Counted from the first letter of the stretch, positions 26,295 to 37,630 are shown. The stretch is 64,000 nucleotides of DNA from Pseudoalteromonas ruthenica (GCF_008808095.1 NZ_CP023396.1:1612001-1676000); one strand, 5' to 3'. Made by a program: numbers and translations. Notes: generated from the sequence alone by a model not told the origin.

Positions 26295-28964
26295 TTACAG
26301 CGAGCGTTGTACTTCAACGACTTCGAATACCTCAATTTGGTCACCGACCTTAACGTCATTATAGTTCTTAACGCCGATACCACATTCCATACCGTTACGA
26401 ACTTCTTGAACGTCATCTCTGAATCGACGTAGCGACTCAAGCTCACCTTCATAGATAACGACGTTATCACGAAGAACGCGAATTGGGTTAGAACGTTTAA
26501 CCACACCTTCGGTTACCATACAACCAGCGACAGAGCCAATCTTCGGTGCCTTAAATACATCACGTACTTCGGCAAGACCAATGATTTCCTGCTTGAATTC
26601 AGGCTGTAGCATACCGGTCATGGCTTGCTTCACTTCTTCAATCAGGTCATAGATAACGCTGTAGTAACGCAGGTCAATGCTTTCGCTTTCAATCACTTTA
26701 CGTGCAGAAGCGTCAGCACGAACGTTAAAGCCAACGACAATCGCATTTGATGCGGCGGCAAGTGATGCATCAGTCTCGGTGATACCACCAACACCGCTAC
26801 CCACGATTTTCACTTTAACTTCTTCAGTAGAAAGCTTAGTCAGTGAATCAGCAATCGCTTCGATAGAGCCTTGAACGTCGGCCTTAAGGACAATGTTCAC
26901 TTCGCTCACGTCACCTTCAGACATATTGCTAAACATGTTTTCCAGTTTCGCTTTTTGCTGACGAGCAAGCTTCACTTCGCGGAATTTGCCTTGACGATAA
27001 AGCGCTACTTCACGCGCTTTACGCTCATCGCGTACCACAGTGGCTTCGTCACCAGCTGCAGGCACACCAGAGAGACCTAAAATCTCGACTGGAATTGACG
27101 GGCCCGCTTCTTTGATTTCTTTACCATTCTCATCGCGCATTGCACGAACACGGCCATATTCAAGACCACAAAGAACGATATCGCCTTGCTTAAGCATACC
27201 TTCTTGAACAAGCACAGTGGCTACTGGACCACGGCCTTTATCTAGACGTGATTCAATCACCACACCCGAGGCCATGCCTTCAGGAATAGCGGTTAGTTCA
27301 AGGATTTCTGACTGCATCAAGACAGCTTCAAGAAGCTCATCAACACCTTCACCCGTTTTCGCTGAGATATGAACGAACTGCGTTTCTCCGCCCCATTCTT
27401 CTGGGATAACATCTAACGCTGCAAGTTCATTCTTAACGCGATCTGGGTCCGCGCCTTCTTTATCGATTTTGTTCACCGCAACAATCAACGGTACTTCTGC
27501 TGCTTTAGCGTGCTGTACTGCTTCTTTGGTTTGCGGCATTACACCATCGTCGGCAGCAACAACAAGGATAACGATATCCGTTGCTTTTGCACCCCGTGCA
27601 CGCATTGAAGTAAAGGCCGCGTGCCCTGGTGTATCTAAGAAGGTGATCATGCCGTTGTCGGTGTCAACGTGGTAAGCACCAATGTGCTGGGTAATACCGC
27701 CAGCCTCACCCGATGCCACTTTGGCTTTACGGATGTAGTCAAGCGTCGAGGTTTTACCGTGGTCAACGTGACCCATTACAGTTACAACCGGTGCACGCGA
27801 TTCAGCCTGACCGCCTTCAGAGCGATCGCTTAATACGCGCTCTTCAAGCTCGTTTTCTTTGGTGATCACTACTTTGTGACCCATTTCTTCGGCCACCAGT
27901 TGTGCTGTTTCCTGATCGATAACTTGGTTAATGGTTACCATGTCACCCATCTTCATCATGGTTTTCACCACTTCAGCGCCTTTCACCGCCATACGTGATG
28001 CTAACTCAGCAACGGTGATGGTTTCACCAATGCGTACTTCAGCTTTTTTATCCGCTACCGGCTTTTTAAAGCCATGCTGTAAAGACGTAGGCGCTTTCAG
28101 CTTACCTTTCTTGCCTTTAAGCTTAGCTGGAGCCTCGGTTTTACCCTTTGGCTTTTTCTTTTTACGACGTGCACTTTTCTCTTCGCGCGCGTCTGATTCG
28201 TCCTCTGCTTCACGGGCATAGGTCGAGGTTGTGAGGTGATGGTCCGCTGTTTCCTCGCGGCGCTTACGTTCCTCTTCTTCTTTCTTCCAACGCGCTTCGT
28301 TTTCTTCCGCTAGACGGCGGGCTTCTTCGGCTTGACGTTTCGCTTCTTCTTCGGCTTTCTTCAATGCTGCCTCTTCTGCTTCTTTCTGTAAGCGCTCAGC
28401 TTCTTCACGTTCTTTCTGAGTTTGCTCCTCGTCCTTTGCAGAATCATGACTGTCTTTGCGCTGTGCTTCAGCTTTACGCTTCGCTTCTTCTTTAGCCTTA
28501 CGCTCTGCTTCTTGTTTCGCTTTGCGTTCAGCCTCTTCTTTTGCTTTGCGTTCGGCTTCTTCTTTGGCCTTACGCTCTGCTTCTTCTTTGGCCTGTGCCT
28601 CGGCCTCTTTACGCGCTTGCTCCTCTGCTTCTAAACGAGCTTGCTCCTGCTGCTCCTCTAGCGCGCTCTTTTTCACGTAGGTGCGCTTTTTACGCACTTC
28701 TACTTGTACGGCTTTCGCCTTACCCGTTGAACCTGTCACGCTGAGCGTACTTTTCTTCTTACGCTGCAGGGTCATGCGCTCGGGGCCAGTTGAACCCGCA
28801 CCGCCGTGTTGCTTCGACAAGTGGTCGAGTAGTTGTGCTTTTTCTGACTCAGAGACATGGTCGTCAGCGCCTTTTTTTATACCGGCACTGTCTAATTGCT
28901 GGAGCAATTTATCAACAGTTGTACCAATGTCCTCGGCCAGTTTTGCTACACTTACTTCTGCCAT
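26295..28964 (-). CDS. infB: Translation initiation factor IF-2
   Basis: An 889-residue GTPase that places fMet-tRNA on the 30S subunit. Start ATG 28964 ([10 protein letters not shown]) has GGAGGT upstream and gives a length like E. coli IF2-alpha; a longer frame from 29000 overlaps nusA and is rejected. There is an N-terminal IF2_N domain, a long charged Lys/Glu/Ala linker with octapeptide repeats (about 119-168), a second IF2_N domain (about 310-365), then the G domain with GHVDHGKT (near residue 397), DTPGH and NKID. Domains II-IV follow. Confidence 0.98.
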   Translation of the reverse strand: MAEVSVAKLAEDIGTTVDKLLQQLDSAGIKKGADDHVSESEKAQLLDHLSKQHGGAGSTGPERMTLQRKKKSTLSVTGSTGKAKAVQVEVRKKRTYVKKSALEEQQEQARLEAEEQARKEAEAQAKEEAERKAKEEAERKAKEEAERKAKQEAERKAKEEAKRKAEAQRKDSHDSAKDEEQTQKEREEAERLQKEAEEAALKKAEEEAKRQAEEARRLAEENEARWKKEEEERKRREETADHHLTTSTYAREAEDESDAREEKSARRKKKKPKGKTEAPAKLKGKKGKLKAPTSLQHGFKKPVADKKAEVRIGETITVAELASRMAVKGAEVVKTMMKMGDMVTINQVIDQETAQLVAEEMGHKVVITKENELEERVLSDRSEGGQAESRAPVVTVMGHVDHGKTSTLDYIRKAKVASGEAGGITQHIGAYHVDTDNGMITFLDTPGHAAFTSMRARGAKATDIVILVVAADDGVMPQTKEAVQHAKAAEVPLIVAVNKIDKEGADPDRVKNELAALDVIPEEWGGETQFVHISAKTGEGVDELLEAVLMQSEILELTAIPEGMASGVVIESRLDKGRGPVATVLVQEGMLKQGDIVLCGLEYGRVRAMRDENGKEIKEAGPSIPVEILGLSGVPAAGDEATVVRDERKAREVALYRQGKFREVKLARQQKAKLENMFSNMSEGDVSEVNIVLKADVQGSIEAIADSLTKLSTEEVKVKIVGSGVGGITETDASLAAASNAIVVGFNVRADASARKVIESESIDLRYYSVIYDLIEEVKQAMTGMLQPEFKQEIIGLAEVRDVFKAPKIGSVAGCMVTEGVVKRSNPIRVLRDNVVIYEGELESLRRFRDDVQEVRNGMECGIGVKNYNDVKVGDQIEVFEVVEVQRSL
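28461..28610 (-). repeat. In-frame 24-bp tandem repeats in infB linker
   Basis: About six copies of a 24-nt unit encode [16 protein letters not shown] octapeptides (IF2 residues about 119-168), giving a highly charged helix. Units differ by scattered substitutions. Such tracts are prone to slippage in whole units, so copy number is likely to vary among strains. Confidence 0.85.
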
Positions 28965-28989
28965 ATTCTTTGTTACCTCCGTTAATAAA

Positions 28990-30489
28990 TTACTCGTCAC
29001 CGAACCAGCAAACGTTACGCGCGGCCATAATCAGGTCGCCCGCTTCCTGCTCGGAAAGCTCGGTAATTTCAACTAGTTCATCAATGCCTTGCTCAGCTAG
29101 ATCTTCTAAAGTAATCACCCCTTTACTTGCCATGACAAAGGCAAGGTGGCGATCAAGTCCTTCAAGATTCAATAAGTCTTCAGCTGGCTCAGCACCTTCT
29201 AGCGATTCTTCGTCTTTCAACGCTTTCGTTGTTAATGCATCTTTAGCGCGGTTACGTAGCTCTTCAACAGTCTCTTCATCAAGACCATCAATTTCTAGGA
29301 GCTCGCTAGTAGGCACATAGGCCACTTCTTCAAGCGTTGAGAAGCCCTCGCCGATTAATAATTCAGCGAAGTCGTCATCAATATCTAACCCTTCAGTGAA
29401 TAGGTTGATAAGTTTGTCTGATTCTTCACGGTTTTTAGATTCCATATCTTCAACCGTCATCACGTTCAGTTCCCAACCTGTAAGTTGGCTCGCTAAACGT
29501 ACGTTTTGTCCGTTACGACCAATGGCCTGTGCCAGGTTATCAGCCTCGACAGCAATATCCATTGAGCGCGAATCTTCGCCCATAACAATGGATGCGACCT
29601 CAGCAGGTGCCATCGCATTAATAACGAATTGCGCTGGGTTATCATCGTATAACACGATGTCAACGCGCTCGCCGCCAAGCTCTGTAGAGACAGCTTGCAC
29701 ACGCGCTCCTCGCATCCCCACACAGGCACCCACAGGGTCAATGCGCTTGTCATTCGATTTTACTGCGATTTTGGCACGTGAACCTGGGTCACGCGCTGCA
29801 GAGCGTAGCTCAATCATTTCTTCGCCAATCTCTGGCACCTCAATGCGGAATAGTTCCATCAGCATTTCAGGTTTAGAGCGAGTGACGAACAATTGCGCGC
29901 CGCGCGCTTCGGGGCGCACTGCATAGAGTAAACCACGAACACGGTCACCTGGGCGGAAGTTTTCGCGCGGTAACATATCTTCACGATAAATGACGGCTTC
30001 GGCATTGTTGCCTAAATCAAGCACGATGGCGTCGCGGCTGGCTTTTTTCACCACGCCAGTAACTAACTCACCTTCTTGATCTTTATACGCTTCAACCACT
30101 AAAGCGCGTTCTGCTTCACGCACTTTTTGGACGATAACTTGCTTCGCCATTTGCGTGGTAATACGGTCAAACTTAATAGATTCAATCTGTTCTTCAACAA
30201 AATCACCAAGCTGGATTTCAGGTTCTTCTACCTGCGCCGCTTCGAGGGTGATCTCGCGGTATGGGTGTTCTAGGCTGCCATCTTCTAGCGCCTCTGCCAC
30301 CTGCCAACGACGGAACGTATCGTATTCACCGGTTTTGCGGTCGATAGATACACGCACATCGATATCACCGTCATGTTTTTTCTTTGTTGCGGTCGCTAGT
30401 GCGAACTCTAATGCTTCAAAAATTTTCTCTTTGGGGACCGCTTTTTCATTGGAAACGGCTTCCGCCACCAATAGGATTTCTTTTGCCAT
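28990..30489 (-). CDS. nusA: Transcription termination/antitermination factor NusA
   Basis: A 499-residue RNA-polymerase-binding factor. The N-terminal domain (about 1-125) is followed by S1 (about 135-200, [22 protein letters not shown]), two KH domains (about 230-345, [17 protein letters not shown] and [13 protein letters not shown]), and two C-terminal acidic repeats (about 365-495), as in E. coli. It lies 39 bp after rimP and 25 bp before the infB start. Confidence 0.98.
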   Translation of the reverse strand: MAKEILLVAEAVSNEKAVPKEKIFEALEFALATATKKKHDGDIDVRVSIDRKTGEYDTFRRWQVAEALEDGSLEHPYREITLEAAQVEEPEIQLGDFVEEQIESIKFDRITTQMAKQVIVQKVREAERALVVEAYKDQEGELVTGVVKKASRDAIVLDLGNNAEAVIYREDMLPRENFRPGDRVRGLLYAVRPEARGAQLFVTRSKPEMLMELFRIEVPEIGEEMIELRSAARDPGSRAKIAVKSNDKRIDPVGACVGMRGARVQAVSTELGGERVDIVLYDDNPAQFVINAMAPAEVASIVMGEDSRSMDIAVEADNLAQAIGRNGQNVRLASQLTGWELNVMTVEDMESKNREESDKLINLFTEGLDIDDDFAELLIGEGFSTLEEVAYVPTSELLEIDGLDEETVEELRNRAKDALTTKALKDEESLEGAEPAEDLLNLEGLDRHLAFVMASKGVITLEDLAEQGIDELVEITELSEQEAGDLIMAARNVCWFGDE

Positions 30490-30528
30490 AGGTATTGCCT
30501 CGCTTGCCCTATTCCTTTCGCACTGAAA

Positions 30529-30984
30529 TTAAAATTTGGCGATGATATTGGCACGCTCAACGTTGCTGATCATCAACATAAACTCTTGATTATCAACGTT
30601 GATAGTGACCATATCACCATTAACTGCTACTAAGTCGCCCTTAAAATTACGGCGACCATCTTGTGGAAGCTTGGTACGCAAGCGTACTTCTTCACCCACT
30701 GCTTGTTGGTAATGTTCTGGTTTGAACAGTGGACGATCAACGCCTGGCGACGACACTTCCAAGTCGTATTCGTTGGTAATGGGGTCTTCTACATCGAGAA
30801 TCGCGCTCACCTGTCGACTTACATCTGCACAATTATCCACAGTAATGCCATCTGGATGGTCGATATACACACGTAATGTGGAATGGCGACCCGCTTGAAT
30901 AAATTCAAGCCCCAGTAGCTCGAAGTCTAAGGCTTCAACTGCCGGTGTTAACATGTCAGTTAATGTTTGCTCGAGCTTTGTCAC
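30529..30984 (-). CDS. rimP: Ribosome maturation factor RimP
   Basis: A 151-residue 30S assembly factor. I place the start at GTG 30984 (TKLEQTLTDM follows) because GGAGGAG is 6 nt upstream and the family N-terminus aligns there; the longer frame to 31005 would cover that site. It shows an N-terminal alpha/beta domain (DFELLGLEFIQ), the block YDLEVSSPGVDRPL and a C-terminal SH3-like domain. It heads the nusA-infB operon behind the structured leader. Confidence 0.96.
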   Translation of the reverse strand: MTKLEQTLTDMLTPAVEALDFELLGLEFIQAGRHSTLRVYIDHPDGITVDNCADVSRQVSAILDVEDPITNEYDLEVSSPGVDRPLFKPEHYQQAVGEEVRLRTKLPQDGRRNFKGDLVAVNGDMVTINVDNQEFMLMISNVERANIIAKF

Positions 30985-31312
30985 GAAACTCCTCCATAGA
31001 AACAAAAAAAGGGCTTAAGCCCCATTTTTCAAGTACAGATACAACAACGCCCCGAACCAAGCGGGGCGTCACACCGGAGATATTCGTAGTACGAAGATCT
31101 CCTGATCTTCTGAGCGGCCTAGGGCCAAGCTTGGCTGCGGGCTATATCTGCACGATAAAAACCGCTGCAACGTTTAGCAAAGTTGCCTTGGCTAAACGCA
31201 AAACGCGCATTACTAAGAATGCGCGAACATCAAATAAAACAAAGCCAACGTAAAGAGAACCTTGTTTGAAAATCTGCTGCATGAGAGATACGGCTGCATC
31301 ACCTCATTCGTG
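30985..31312 (-). promoter_or_regulatory. Structured 5' leader of the rimP-nusA-infB operon
   Basis: About 330 nt of non-coding RNA between the promoter at 31319-31347 and the rimP start. From 5' to 3' on the transcript it contains consecutive hairpins: GCGCATT/AATGCGC, CGTTTAGC/GCTAAACG, the GCCAAGCTTGGC palindrome, a long stem GGAGAT..TTCGTA/TACGAA..ATCTCC, the 8-bp stem ACGCCCCG/CGGGGCGT, and last a terminator-type hairpin right before the ribosome binding site. Rfam lists a rimP leader attenuator from gammaproteobacteria at this place, and this region fits that idea. A covariance search is needed to confirm it. Confidence 0.65.
31004..31022 (-). terminator. Terminator-type hairpin in the rimP leader (possible attenuator)
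   Basis: The self-complementary GGGCTTAAGCCC is followed on the minus strand by TTTTTTTG, and the rimP ribosome binding site begins about 7 nt further on. Placed after a promoter and before the first gene of an essential operon, it can only work as a conditional terminator. Confidence 0.7.
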
Positions 31313-31318
31313 GCGACT

Positions 31319-31347
31319 ATTATAGAGGTAAGGTTTATATTTAGCAA
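31319..31347 (-). promoter_or_regulatory. Sigma-70 promoter of the rimP operon
   Basis: Minus-strand TTGCTA, a 17-bp spacer and a perfect TATAAT. The predicted start is near 31312. Confidence 0.8.
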
Positions 31348-31392
31348 CCACCTAGCATGACTAAAGGCCAGTATTAACAAGGCCTTTACAAT

Positions 31393-31422
31393 AAAAAAGC
31401 CAAGCAGATGCTTGGCTTTTTT
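31393..31422 (-). terminator. Terminator after tRNA-Leu
   Basis: AAAAAAGCCAAGC and GCTTGGCTTTTTT form a 13-bp stem with a 4-nt loop, 4 bp past the CCA end of the tRNA. It ends the tpiA-secG-tRNA-Leu transcript. Confidence 0.92.
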
Positions 31423-31426
31423 AATT

Positions 31427-31512
31427 TGGTGCCGTGGGCGGGACTTGAACCCGCACGAGCATAGCTCACCACCCCCTCAAGATGGCGTGTCTACCAATTC
31501 CACCACCACGGC
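31427..31512 (-). tRNA. tRNA-Leu (anticodon GAG)
   Basis: An 86-nt class II tRNA with encoded CCA. The acceptor stem is GCCGTGG/CCACGGC and the D-arm contains AATTGGTAGACACG. The anticodon loop is CTTGAGG with anticodon GAG, the variable arm is long (GGTGGTGAGCTATGCTCGT region), and the T-loop is GGTTCAAGTCC. It closely follows the E. coli tRNA-Leu(GAG) plan and, as there, lies just after secG. Confidence 0.97.
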
Positions 31513-31520
31513 TTAATTTT

Positions 31521-31874
31521 TTAGTTTGGCACGTCTGGATTCGTGCTCTTAGGCTCTTCTACTGGTACATCAGATGCATCTTCAGTCACCGTCTGTGCAG
31601 CAGGTGCTGATTCTAGGTTTTCCCACTCGTCGGTCTTTTTAATTTGACCTGCAGTTAAGTTACCTAGCACGATGCTTAGCACAAAGAAGATAGTTGCTAA
31701 TACTGTGGTTGTCTTAGTCATAAAGTTACCAGCACCTGACGAACCAAAAACGGTTGCCGATGCACCTGCACCAAATGAAGACCCCATATCAGCGCCTTTA
31801 CCTTGTTGAATTAGCACGAAACCAACCAGTGCAATTGCAACAATCAAATAAATTACTAATAGAATTTCGTACAT
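31521..31874 (-). CDS. secG: Preprotein translocase subunit SecG
   Basis: A 117-residue SecYEG subunit with two membrane helices (about 4-24 and 52-74). The intervening loop is the family signature LIQQGKGADMGSSFGAGAS. The C-terminal tail is acidic and Pro-rich. It starts 6 bp after tpiA. Confidence 0.96.
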   Translation of the reverse strand: MYEILLVIYLIVAIALVGFVLIQQGKGADMGSSFGAGASATVFGSSGAGNFMTKTTTVLATIFFVLSIVLGNLTAGQIKKTDEWENLESAPAAQTVTEDASDVPVEEPKSTNPDVPN

Positions 31875-31880
31875 TTAATA

Positions 31881-32624
31881 TTATCCTTTTGCACTTTCAC
31901 AGATGCTGACAAAAGCGCCTGTTTTTAGACTTGCACCGCCGATAAGGCCGCCGTCTATATCTTGTTGTGCAAATAATTCTTCACTATTCTTTTCGTTTAC
32001 GCTGCCGCCATACAATATGCGTAAGCCTTGTGATAGACCCTGATCTTGCTGGGCAATCTTATCACGAATAAACTGGTGTATGTCTTGAGCTTGCTGCGGC
32101 GATGCAGTTTTACCTGTGCCTATAGCCCAAACCGGCTCGTATGCTATCACAGATTGTGATAATGCAGCCACACCTAATTTTTGGATTACCGCCTCAATTT
32201 GAGCACTAATCACTGATTCTGTTTCACCCTGTTCACGTTGCTGCTCGGTTTCTCCGACACACAGTACAGGGATAAGGCCCTGCTGTTGCGCCATAGCAAA
32301 CTTATTTGCTACGTCTTCGTCAGACTCACCAAAAACATGGCGACGCTCAGAGTGCCCAACTAAGGTGTAAGTGACACCTAGCTGCTTAGCCAGCGCCGCT
32401 TGGGTCTCCCCAGTGTAAGCGCCCGCTTCATATTCAGACACAGTCTGCACACCCGTTTGCAAACCTAATTTTACAGCTTCTGCTGCTAACAAGGCGGGAA
32501 CAAACAGTGCCACATCGACTTCTTGGCCATTAATATCTTCTAAAACATTAGCCATTTCATTGAGCAATGTTTGAGAACCATTTAACTTCCAATTACCAGC
32601 CACTAAAGGCTTACGTGATGCCAT
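31881..32624 (-). CDS. tpiA: Triosephosphate isomerase
   Basis: A 247-residue TIM-barrel enzyme interconverting dihydroxyacetone phosphate and glyceraldehyde 3-phosphate. Catalytic residues visible are Lys 13 in GNWKLN, His 91 in GHSERR and Glu 163 in AYEPVWAIGTG. The phosphate loop GGSVN is also present. Confidence 0.98.
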   Translation of the reverse strand: MASRKPLVAGNWKLNGSQTLLNEMANVLEDINGQEVDVALFVPALLAAEAVKLGLQTGVQTVSEYEAGAYTGETQAALAKQLGVTYTLVGHSERRHVFGESDEDVANKFAMAQQQGLIPVLCVGETEQQREQGETESVISAQIEAVIQKLGVAALSQSVIAYEPVWAIGTGKTASPQQAQDIHQFIRDKIAQQDQGLSQGLRILYGGSVNEKNSEELFAQQDIDGGLIGGASLKTGAFVSICESAKG

Positions 32625-32704
32625 GTTTTACTCCATGTCTGAAAGCGGACGAGATAGTACCCCGAGTCATTTCAACTTACAAGTAGTTATTTATGCAAAC
32701 TTGT

Positions 32705-34048
32705 TTAACTGCTCACACTTTCAACAACTTGCGCTATTTTACTACTCAAATCCAGTACTTGTTTTTCATGCTCGGCTTCAACCATCACACGAACCACCGG
32801 CTCGGTACCCGATTTACGTAGTAGCACCCGCCCTTTACCGGCGAGCTCCTGTTCAACCTCGGCGACAACCTGTTGCACAGTGGGTGCTTGTGTTGGATCA
32901 CTACCAGGGGCATAGCGCACGTTAATCATATTCATCGGGTATTTAACAAATCCTTGCCCTAAATCGCGCAATGTTTTGTTCGTCGTGACCATAGCGGCAA
33001 GTACTTGCAAGCTGGAAATAATACCGTCGCCAGTGCTGATTAAATCCAAGTTCAGCACGTGCCCTGAACTTTCACCGCCGATTTTCCACCCTTTTTGCTT
33101 TAATAGTTCCATCACATAACGGTCACCCACTTTCGAGCGAGCAAAGTCTATTCCTTTCTCTTTAAGGGCATTTTCAAGACCCATGTTGGACATCACCGTG
33201 CCTACCACGCCACCACCCAGCTCTCCTTGATGGTGCAGCGCGCTGGCAATGATGTAAACGATATCATCGCCATCAAACACTTGCCCTTTGTGGTCGACCA
33301 TCATCACCCGATCGCCGTCACCGTCATAAGCAATCCCTACATCGGCCTGCTCTTCAAGCACTTTGCGTTTCAGTGCGGATACATCAGTGGCGCCACACTC
33401 AGCATTTATGTTCAAGCCATTAGGCTGACAGGCATAAGGGATCACCTCTGCACCCAGCTCTTGCATAACGGCAGGCGCAATGTGATAGGTTGCGCCATTG
33501 GCACAATCGAGGACAATTTTAAGCCCTTCCAAAGAATGCCCTTGCGGGAACTGACCTTTACAGAATTCAATATAGCGGCCATCTGCACTTACCAGACGTC
33601 GCGCTTTACCCAGCTTTTCAGAAGGCACACAGGTCATATCACTGTCGAGCATGGCTTCTATTTCAAGTTCAATATCGTCGGCTAGTTTAAGGCCATCGCT
33701 GGAAAAAAACTTAATACCGTTATCGTGATAAGGGTTGTGTGAAGCACTTATCACAATGCCCGCTTCCGCTCTAAAGGTTTGCGTTAAATAAGCAACCGCT
33801 GGCGTTGGCATTGGACCAAGTAAGACAACATCAATGCCCGCTGCGATAAGCCCGGCCTCTAAAGAGGTCTCAAGTAAGTAACCGGAAATGCGGGTGTCTT
33901 TCCCGATAATAACCTTCCTCGTTCCTGTTTTGGAGAGAACCTTACCAGCCGCCCAACCTAGCTTAAGAGCAAATTCTGGCGTTATCGGGTATTCACCAAC
34001 CTGACCTCGCACGCCATCGGTGCCAAAGTATTTACGTGTTGTACTCAT
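32705..34048 (-). CDS. glmM: Phosphoglucosamine mutase
   Basis: A 447-residue enzyme converting glucosamine 6-phosphate to glucosamine 1-phosphate for UDP-GlcNAc synthesis. The phosphoserine site is [11 protein letters not shown] (Ser about 103), the Mg2+ loop is DGDGDR (near 243), the substrate loop GGESSGH, and the C-terminal phosphate site [12 protein letters not shown]. It is 8 bp after folP. Confidence 0.98.
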   Translation of the reverse strand: MSTTRKYFGTDGVRGQVGEYPITPEFALKLGWAAGKVLSKTGTRKVIIGKDTRISGYLLETSLEAGLIAAGIDVVLLGPMPTPAVAYLTQTFRAEAGIVISASHNPYHDNGIKFFSSDGLKLADDIELEIEAMLDSDMTCVPSEKLGKARRLVSADGRYIEFCKGQFPQGHSLEGLKIVLDCANGATYHIAPAVMQELGAEVIPYACQPNGLNINAECGATDVSALKRKVLEEQADVGIAYDGDGDRVMMVDHKGQVFDGDDIVYIIASALHHQGELGGGVVGTVMSNMGLENALKEKGIDFARSKVGDRYVMELLKQKGWKIGGESSGHVLNLDLISTGDGIISSLQVLAAMVTTNKTLRDLGQGFVKYPMNMINVRYAPGSDPTQAPTVQQVVAEVEQELAGKGRVLLRKSGTEPVVRVMVEAEHEKQVLDLSSKIAQVVESVSS

Positions 34049-34056
34049 GTTTTCTC

Positions 34057-34905
34057 CTAATCTTGTACTTGCAAAGGGGCCTGGGTGGCTTGGAAAACCT
34101 TTACAATATCCGTTGTTTCTTGCACATCATGCACGCGCACAATGCGCGCGCCCTTTTGCATACAGATTAATGCGCCAGCTAAGCTTGCGCTGAGACGCTG
34201 ATCTGCATCTCGATTTAATAATTTTCCGAACATTGATTTGCGCGATAGACCAGTGAGTACTGGGTATCCTAGTCGCTGTAGTTGCTCAAGCTCACTCAAC
34301 AATTGATAGTTATGTTGCAGTGATTTACCAAAGCCAAAGCCGGGGTCGATAATAATGTTCGTTTTACTTATCCCAGCTTCGATACATTGTCGCGCTCGCT
34401 CTTGTAAAAACGTACCCACCTCTTTGGTGACATCAATGTAATCAGGAGCATTCTGCATAGAGCGTGGTTGCCCGCGCATGTGCATAATGCACACAGGAAC
34501 CTGAGCGCTGGCTGCTGCGCTGAGTGCTCCAGGTTCTTGCAGCGCGCGCACATCGTTGATGATATCTGCACCGGCCTGAACCGCCGCTGTCATCACGCCG
34601 GCCTTACTGGTATCAATGGAGATGACGCAATCACTGCGCTCGCGAATGGCGTTGATTACGGGGACCACCCGCTGCAACTCTTCTTGTTCAGCGACATCGT
34701 CTGCGCCTGGGCGTGTTGACTCGCCGCCCACATCAATAATAGTGGCACCTTGTTCTAACATCGTTAGGGCACGGTTGACAGCGTTGTCTAGGGTATTGTG
34801 TTGGCCGCCATCGGAGAAGGAGTCCGGCGTGACATTTAAAATCCCCATGACTTGGGGAGTACTGAGATCCAAATAACGATCTCGAGGAAGTGTTAACCTT
34901 GTCAT
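34057..34905 (-). CDS. folP: Dihydropteroate synthase
   Basis: A 282-residue folate enzyme joining p-aminobenzoate to 6-hydroxymethyl-dihydropterin diphosphate, and the target of sulfonamides. Motifs are [15 protein letters not shown] (about 20-34), [11 protein letters not shown] (about 60-70), [19 protein letters not shown], and the pterin site DPGFGFGKS. It lies downstream of ftsH, as in E. coli. Confidence 0.98.
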   Translation of the reverse strand: MTRLTLPRDRYLDLSTPQVMGILNVTPDSFSDGGQHNTLDNAVNRALTMLEQGATIIDVGGESTRPGADDVAEQEELQRVVPVINAIRERSDCVISIDTSKAGVMTAAVQAGADIINDVRALQEPGALSAAASAQVPVCIMHMRGQPRSMQNAPDYIDVTKEVGTFLQERARQCIEAGISKTNIIIDPGFGFGKSLQHNYQLLSELEQLQRLGYPVLTGLSRKSMFGKLLNRDADQRLSASLAGALICMQKGARIVRVHDVQETTDIVKVFQATQAPLQVQD

Positions 34906-34965
34906 TACTTACTCTGTCTATGAAGGTCTTCCAAGTACCGGTTAATCAATGGCTAACTTGGGGAA

Positions 34966-34993
34966 AGGAAAAGCCCCAAACTGTGTTGGGGCT
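34966..34993 (-). terminator. Terminator after ftsH
   Basis: AGCCCCAA and TTGGGGCT form an 8-bp stem with a 6-nt loop, followed on the minus strand by TTTTCCTTTCC. It lies 8 bp past the ftsH stop and 60 bp before folP. Confidence 0.65.
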
Positions 34994-35001
34994 ATTGGTT
35001 T

Positions 35002-36936
35002 TTACTCTTTGTCGTCAGAGTTCGGCTTATCGACGTTATTATCGTCTTGCGCCGTTGCTTCATCGGCCAGCTCACCTTGCGATTTAGCTTTGGCATCTGC
35101 TGGAGGCTTCTGATCGTGGGCATCACGTGGTGGACGCACCTCGCGACGCTCCATCAAATCATCGATTTGCAGCGCATCAATGGTCTCATACTTCATCAAT
35201 GCGTCTTTCATGGCATGCAAGATATCAATGTTATCACGCAAGATTTGCTCTGCACGTTCGTAGTTTCTATCTGAGATATCACGTACTTCTGAATCAATCA
35301 GTTTGGCTGTGTCATCAGACATGCTGGCACTGCGTGATGAGCCTCGGCCCATAAACACTTCGCCTTCTTCTTCAGCGTACAGCAGCGGGCCCATTTTCGC
35401 GCTTAAGCCCCACTGCGTCACCATCTTACGGGCAATTTCAGTGGCCCGCTCAATGTCGTTACTCGCACCCGTTGTCACTTTCTCATCGCCATAAATAATG
35501 GCTTCAGCAATACGGCCGCCGTACAAGCTAGAAATCATTGATTCCAAGTGCTCTTTCGAGTGGCTCACTCGGTCTTGCTCTGGCAAGTACATGGTGACAC
35601 CTAAGGCACGACCACGTGGAATGATTGACACTTTGTACACTGGGTCGTGCTCTGGCACGATACGCCCAACAATAGCGTGACCGGCTTCGTGATACGCGGT
35701 CATCTCTTTTTCTTCCTCAGACATCACCATCGATTTGCGCTCTGCGCCCATCATGATTTTATCTTTGGCGGCATCAAATTCAGCCATGCTCACAACACGC
35801 TTGTTACCACGAGCAGCGAATAGTGCGGCTTCGTTCACAAGGTTGGCTAAGTCAGCACCAGAGAAACCAGGCGTTCCTCGAGCAATCACCGAGGCTTCAA
35901 CATTATCGGCCAATGGCACTTTTCGCATGTGCACTTTTAGGATCTGCTCACGACCGCGAATATCTGGTAAACCAACGACCACCTGACGGTCAAAGCGACC
36001 TGGGCGAAGTAATGCAGGGTCCAGTACATCCGGACGGTTGGTTGCAGCAATAACGATAATACCTTCGTTACCTTCGAAACCATCCATCTCTACCAGCATT
36101 TGGTTCAAGGTTTGCTCACGTTCATCGTGACCACCACCCATACCAGCACCCCGTTGGCGACCTACGGCGTCAATCTCATCAATAAAGATGATGCAAGGAG
36201 CGGCTTTTTTCGCTTGCTCAAACATGTCGCGAACCCGGGATGCACCCACGCCCACGAACATCTCAACAAAGTCAGAACCTGAAATTGTAAAAAACGGCAC
36301 TTTCGCTTCACCAGCAACAGCTTTAGCGAGCAAGGTTTTACCTGTACCAGGAGGGCCTACCATGAGTACGCCCTTAGGAATACTGCCGCCCAATTTTTGG
36401 AACTTGGATGGGTCGCGCAAGAAATCCACTAGCTCGGTAACGTCCTCTTTGGCCTCATCGCAACCAGCAACGTCAGCGAAGGTGGTCTTCACCTGGTCTT
36501 CGCTCATTAAACGAGCCTTACTTTTGCCAAAGGACATCGCGCCTTTGCCGCCACCACCTTGCATTTGTCGCATGAAGAATATCCATACGCCAATAAGCAG
36601 TAACATTGGGAACCAGGAAATGAAAATGCTTGCCAGTAAGGACTGCTCTTCAGGTTGAACACCTTTTACGTTGACATCATTTTTGAGTAAGTCATTGATA
36701 AGGTCTTCGTCATACATAGGCATGGTTGTTTGAAAACGCTCACCACTGGTTTTAACTCCAGCAATTGCGCCTGTTCCACGGTCTATCACGACTTCGCGCA
36801 ACGAACCGCTGCGTACATCCTTGACGAATTGTGTGTAACTCGTTTGCCTGTCTAAATTGTCGGAGCCGTTAAAGCTTTGAAAAACCGACATCAAAACAAC
36901 GGCAATAACCAGCCATAGTATTAAATTCTTTGCCAT
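35002..36936 (-). CDS. ftsH: ATP-dependent zinc metalloprotease FtsH
   Basis: A 644-residue membrane-anchored AAA+ protease of LpxC, sigma-32 and unassembled membrane proteins. ATG 36936 ([10 protein letters not shown]) is the family start; a TTG three codons earlier is rejected. Two membrane helices (about 5-22 and 98-120) flank a periplasmic domain. The AAA module has GPPGTGKT and [12 protein letters not shown], and the second region of homology follows. The zinc site is HEAGH (near 415), with a distal Asp in the peptidase domain. Confidence 0.98.
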   Translation of the reverse strand: MAKNLILWLVIAVVLMSVFQSFNGSDNLDRQTSYTQFVKDVRSGSLREVVIDRGTGAIAGVKTSGERFQTTMPMYDEDLINDLLKNDVNVKGVQPEEQSLLASIFISWFPMLLLIGVWIFFMRQMQGGGGKGAMSFGKSKARLMSEDQVKTTFADVAGCDEAKEDVTELVDFLRDPSKFQKLGGSIPKGVLMVGPPGTGKTLLAKAVAGEAKVPFFTISGSDFVEMFVGVGASRVRDMFEQAKKAAPCIIFIDEIDAVGRQRGAGMGGGHDEREQTLNQMLVEMDGFEGNEGIIVIAATNRPDVLDPALLRPGRFDRQVVVGLPDIRGREQILKVHMRKVPLADNVEASVIARGTPGFSGADLANLVNEAALFAARGNKRVVSMAEFDAAKDKIMMGAERKSMVMSEEEKEMTAYHEAGHAIVGRIVPEHDPVYKVSIIPRGRALGVTMYLPEQDRVSHSKEHLESMISSLYGGRIAEAIIYGDEKVTTGASNDIERATEIARKMVTQWGLSAKMGPLLYAEEEGEVFMGRGSSRSASMSDDTAKLIDSEVRDISDRNYERAEQILRDNIDILHAMKDALMKYETIDALQIDDLMERREVRPPRDAHDQKPPADAKAKSQGELADEATAQDDNNVDKPNSDDKE

Positions 36937-37000
36937 ATCACTCAAGGTGTTAACCTCTTGTATCCAAATTAATTAAATTCAACTTTTCCCGACAACTGTA

Positions 37001-37630
37001 CTACAGTTTGTAGCCCGTAGCTACTACATATACCTCACGGGAACGTGGGCGCGACGCATCGGGTTTACGTATTTTTACAGTGCGAAAGCTGTCACGAACG
37101 TCTTTGACAAACTGATCAAAGCCCTCGCCTTGGAACACTTTAACCGCAAAGGCGCCGTTTTTCTTTAGCACTTGGTGGCACATATCCAATGCCAACTCTA
37201 CCAAATACATGCTTCCCGCTTGGTCAGTACTCATATTACCGCTCATATTCGGGGCCATATCCGAGAACACCACATCGACGTTCTGCCCATCTATACGCTC
37301 GAGCAACGCATTTAGCACAGCCTCTTCGCGAAAATCGCCTTGTAAAAAGTCGACCCCAGCCAAAGAATCCATAGGCAGGATATCACAGGCGATAACCTGA
37401 CCATTGTCGCCAACCTTCTGCGCCAAGTACTGTGACCAACTTCCTGGGGCTGCGCCTAAATCGACGACCGCCATGCCGGGTTTAAGTAATTTGTCTTTGT
37501 TTTGGATTTCATCAAGTTTGAAAACCGCGCGCGACCGCCACCCTTGCTTTTGCGCTTCATGCACATAATGGTCGTCGAAATGCTCTTTCAACCATCGCTG
37601 GGAGCTCGCCGAGTGCTTCTTATTCGCCAT
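37001..37630 (-). CDS. rlmE: 23S rRNA 2'-O-methyltransferase RlmE
   Basis: A 209-residue SAM-dependent enzyme methylating U2552 in the A-loop. The Rossmann SAM motif is [15 protein letters not shown] (about 54-68). The catalytic K-D-K-E set can be placed at Lys in [10 protein letters not shown], Asp in VFSDMAPN, Lys in FAVKVFQG and Glu in SREVYVVA. It pairs with ftsH, as in E. coli. Confidence 0.98.
   Translation of the reverse strand: MANKKHSASSQRWLKEHFDDHYVHEAQKQGWRSRAVFKLDEIQNKDKLLKPGMAVVDLGAAPGSWSQYLAQKVGDNGQVIACDILPMDSLAGVDFLQGDFREEAVLNALLERIDGQNVDVVFSDMAPNMSGNMSTDQAGSMYLVELALDMCHQVLKKNGAFAVKVFQGEGFDQFVKDVRDSFRTVKIRKPDASRPRSREVYVVATGYKL

Noticed and set aside
28461..28610. Tandem repeats considered as a possible CRISPR or mobile repeat
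   Set aside because: Units are contiguous, in frame and protein-coding, without spacers; they are the IF2 linker.
28422..28680. Several overlapping Phe/Leu/Ser-rich plus-strand ORFs
   Set aside because: They are shadows of the Lys/Glu/Ala repeat region of infB, where the complement lacks stop codons.
29396..29926. Plus-strand ORF of 176 codons within nusA
   Set aside because: It is antisense to well-conserved NusA domains; coding signal belongs to the minus strand.
30945..31253. Plus-strand ORF of 102 codons over the rimP leader
   Set aside because: It runs antisense to the start of rimP and the hairpin-rich leader, has no ribosome binding site, and its product is basic and without any recognisable pattern.
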